From Pseudorhizobium endolithicum (GTDB lineage: Bacteria; Pseudomonadota; Alphaproteobacteria; Rhizobiales; Rhizobiaceae), in NCBI RefSeq assembly GCF_902153245.2, contig NZ_CABFWF030000011.1, forward strand, positions 64,648 through 128,647: DNA of 64,000 nucleotides, written 5' to 3'. A program made the position numbers and the translations under genes. This document shows positions 62,128 to 64,000 of this stretch, one piece after another. A model generated the notes under the pieces. The model saw nothing but the letters and a program-made list of their open reading frames with translations, was not told the origin of the DNA and searched no databases. Position 1 is the first letter of the stretch. Every line of letters starts with the position of its first letter.

Positions 62128-62463
62128 TCAGATCGAGACGTCCCCCTCGATCTCGGCATCGAGATCGACCGTCATGCCTGCCGTAAGGGCACTTGCCCGG
62201 TCAAGCAAGGACTTCGGAAACGGTAGGACGGATTTCTCGGGATGCTTGGCCATATCCCTCGCGAGAAATTCGAGGAAACGGCCAATCACGGGATCGGCGG
62301 TTTCTTCAACCTCAGCCTTCTGGACATACACACGACGCTGCTCATCAATGAAAAAGGTAATGCGCCCGCCATAATCAACATCCAACGCCTGCCGAACGGA
62401 CTTCGGTACAGTGGTCTGTCCCTTGGCGGTGATAGTGCTATGTTCCTTTAATAGCGTTCCCAT
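62128..62463 (-). CDS. prlF: PrlF-type antitoxin (AbrB-like)
   Basis: 111 residues. The AbrB/SpoVT fold is at the N terminus (STITAKGQTTVPKSVRQALD) and the toxin-binding part follows (DPVIGRFLEFLARDMAKHPE). It neutralises YhaV and autorepresses. A dyad GTAAGG-N6-CCTTAC lies 32 bases upstream. Confidence 0.9.
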   Translation of the reverse strand: MGTLLKEHSTITAKGQTTVPKSVRQALDVDYGGRITFFIDEQRRVYVQKAEVEETADPVIGRFLEFLARDMAKHPEKSVLPFPKSLLDRASALTAGMTVDLDAEIEGDVSI

Positions 62464-62494
62464 GACGAGTCTCCATAAAATCAGTGAGCAGAAT

Positions 62495-62512
62495 GTAAGG
62501 AATATCCCTTAC
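62495..62512. promoter_or_regulatory. Candidate PrlF-YhaV operator
   Basis: GTAAGG (62495-62500) and CCTTAC (62507-62512) are perfect inverted arms with a 6-base spacer, upstream of prlF. The place fits an autoregulatory site. Confidence 0.45.
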
Positions 62513-62571
62513 CACGTCAACTACTGCCTACGACCTCCATACACTACCTCCGAGCCTGCCCAGAGATAGCA

Positions 62572-62856
62572 TCAACAACATTCCCAACCTGTGACACTTG
62601 CTCCATAATGCCGCAATTCGTCCGCTCCGAGATATAGGACCGACTGGCCGAACAATTCCGCCGCCTCATTTTCTAGTGCCTCGCGGGTGCTGCCCGAGCC
62701 ATCACCATTGGGCTTCGCTCTGCCCCCCAATAGAAGATGCTCAGCCGTCAGCTCTCCAAGCTCTTCCGTCAAGTTCATTAGATACCAATCCCCACTACGC
62801 TCGATATCATGCACGCGGGCGTAAAGCTCCGCGACTTGACCGATCCGATCACTCAC
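62572..62856 (-). CDS. MazG-like nucleotide pyrophosphohydrolase fragment or small enzyme
   Basis: 94 residues. Contains NLTEELGELTAEHLLLGG and ENEAAELFGQSVLYLGADEL, matching the EExxE and ExxD/E-type acidic motifs of MazG-fold enzymes that hydrolyse nucleoside triphosphates. It is shorter than average and ends VTGWECC. Its start overlaps the frame upstream by ATGA, implying an operon with it. Confidence 0.55.
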   Translation of the reverse strand: MSDRIGQVAELYARVHDIERSGDWYLMNLTEELGELTAEHLLLGGRAKPNGDGSGSTREALENEAAELFGQSVLYLGADELRHYGASVTGWECC

Positions 62857-63131
62857 TTTTTTGAACGTGCCGCCACAACATCCTCGTTAGCCGCCTGAAG
62901 GCTTATCTCAAGGACGCTATCAATAATCTGTGAGTAAGGTTGCAATGACCCTTTTGGCGCACAGGCGACGTAAACCCCCATCGGCGACATCAGGGGCTTC
63001 AGGCGAAATCCCTCACTTGGCCATGAAAGACCGAACTTGTCAGGAGGTCCAGTGTTGAATTCGGAACCTGCGGTGCGAGAGACAACCGAAACCAGATGTT
63101 CTCGCAAGCTTGATTTCTTTCTCCCTTTGCG
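62853..63131 (-). pseudogene. C-terminal remnant of an unknown protein
   Basis: The frame reads FNTGPPDKFGLSWPSEGFRL, MSPMGVYVACAPKGSLQPYS and IIDSVLEISLQAANEDVVAA to 62853. The sequence looks genuinely coding, but no start codon with a ribosome site is seen, and sequence beyond about 63131 is unlike it. It seems to be the 3' end of a gene cut off where the DoxX gene now begins on the other strand. Family not recognised. Confidence 0.4.
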
Positions 63132-63167
63132 CGTTGATGCGCTGGTTACAAAAAATAGGAGCTCAGC

Positions 63168-63566
63168 ATGGCAATGTCTCTTGATCGATACGAGCCTCAT
63201 GCAGTCGCACTCCTCCGCATCGTCGCCGGTCTGCTCTACCTGGAGCACGGCACGCAGAAGGCGTTTGGGTTTCCGATCCCGGGACCCGAAACGCTGTCAG
63301 GCCTTGCGCTTGCTTCTACGGCTCTTGAGCTCGTTGGCGGCGTGCTCATCATCCTTGGCTTCTTCACGCGTCCAGTGGCTTTTGTACTCTCCGGGCATAT
63401 GGCATTCGCGTACTTTCTGGCCCATTTCCCGCAAAGCTTCTTTCCAGTGGCAAATGGCGGTGATGCGGCCATTCTGTTCTGCTTCGTGTTTCTACTGTTG
63501 GTGACCACAGGAGCAGGTTCCTTTTCTATCGACGGCACCCGCGCTGCTTCCACCACGACCCGCTAG
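63168..63566 (+). CDS. DoxX family membrane protein
   Basis: 132 residues with four membrane segments: ALLRIVAGLLYLEHGTQKAF, then ALELVGGVLIILGFFTRPVA, AFAYFLAHFPQSFFPVANGG and ILFCFVFLLLVTTGAGSFSI. The H-G-x-Q/x-K and F-T-R-P motifs are those of DoxX proteins. GGAG precedes the ATG. Family members are implicated in redox or thiol stress; role here unknown. Confidence 0.9.
   Translation: MAMSLDRYEPHAVALLRIVAGLLYLEHGTQKAFGFPIPGPETLSGLALASTALELVGGVLIILGFFTRPVAFVLSGHMAFAYFLAHFPQSFFPVANGGDAAILFCFVFLLLVTTGAGSFSIDGTRAASTTTR

Positions 63567-64000
<434 letters not shown>

Overview
The window looks like an accessory replicon or island of a member of the Rhizobiaceae (Rhizobium, Agrobacterium, Ensifer or a relative). 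The reasons are the high-GC codon use, the FCD-type GntR regulators next to TRAP transporters, the ars cluster with arsH, acr3, DUF6428 and arsN2, the many small rhizobial-type proteins, and a LuxR/LuxI pair. No rRNA, confident tRNA, replication origin or CRISPR array was seen. This is inference from reading; no database search was possible.

Layout. 1-6.8 kb: the tail of a probable aminotransferase, a dihydrodipicolinate-synthase-family aldolase/lyase, its GntR regulator, a dctQMP TRAP transporter, a second GntR regulator, and a decayed copy of the dctP 3' end. 7-10.1 kb: a soluble FtsK/SpoIIIE translocase and a VOC gene cut short beside an IS5-type transposase remnant. 10.3-18.1 kb: a LysR regulator divergent from a polyamine/opine-type ABC transporter that runs directly into a three-gene (2Fe-2S)/FAD/FAD dehydrogenase of the HcnABC/opine oxidase/D-hydroxyproline dehydrogenase type, closed by a clear terminator. 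18.1-29.2 kb: a gene-poor stretch of very small ORFs, repeated hairpin elements, decayed phage-lysis-like genes, a FecR protein with a collagen-like tail, and an L,D-transpeptidase. 29.6-31.4 kb: an AbiE type IV toxin-antitoxin pair. 31.9-39.6 kb: small secreted or regulatory proteins and a quorum-sensing locus (luxR, luxI, and a frameshifted ornithine cyclodeaminase-like gene).

39.7-63 kb is a metal and metalloid island. The arsenic part has two ArsR regulators, an MFS exporter, ArsH, both arsenate reductase types, Acr3 and ArsN2. A frameshifted tyrosine recombinase follows. The copper part has a MerR regulator divergent from a glutaredoxin/MauE-like membrane protein, DUF411, CusF, cupredoxin, two multicopper oxidases, a TolC lipoprotein, two DUF305 proteins, a four-helix copper-storage-like protein, a copper nitrite reductase, DUF2933, a copper P-type ATPase, and three small Cys-rich secreted proteins. 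A PrlF-YhaV toxin-antitoxin pair and a MazG-like gene close the island, followed by DoxX.

How the genes work together. Arsenate would be reduced by either ArsC and arsenite expelled by Acr3 or the MFS protein, with ArsH and ArsN2 handling organic arsenicals. Copper would be exported from the cytoplasm by the P-type ATPase, oxidised and buffered in the periplasm by oxidases, cupredoxin, CusF, DUF305 and Csp-like proteins. The metabolic loci each carry their own regulator and uptake system. At least five genes carry single-base frameshifts, four of them in short homopolymers, which suggests either decay or base-calling error in the source assembly.
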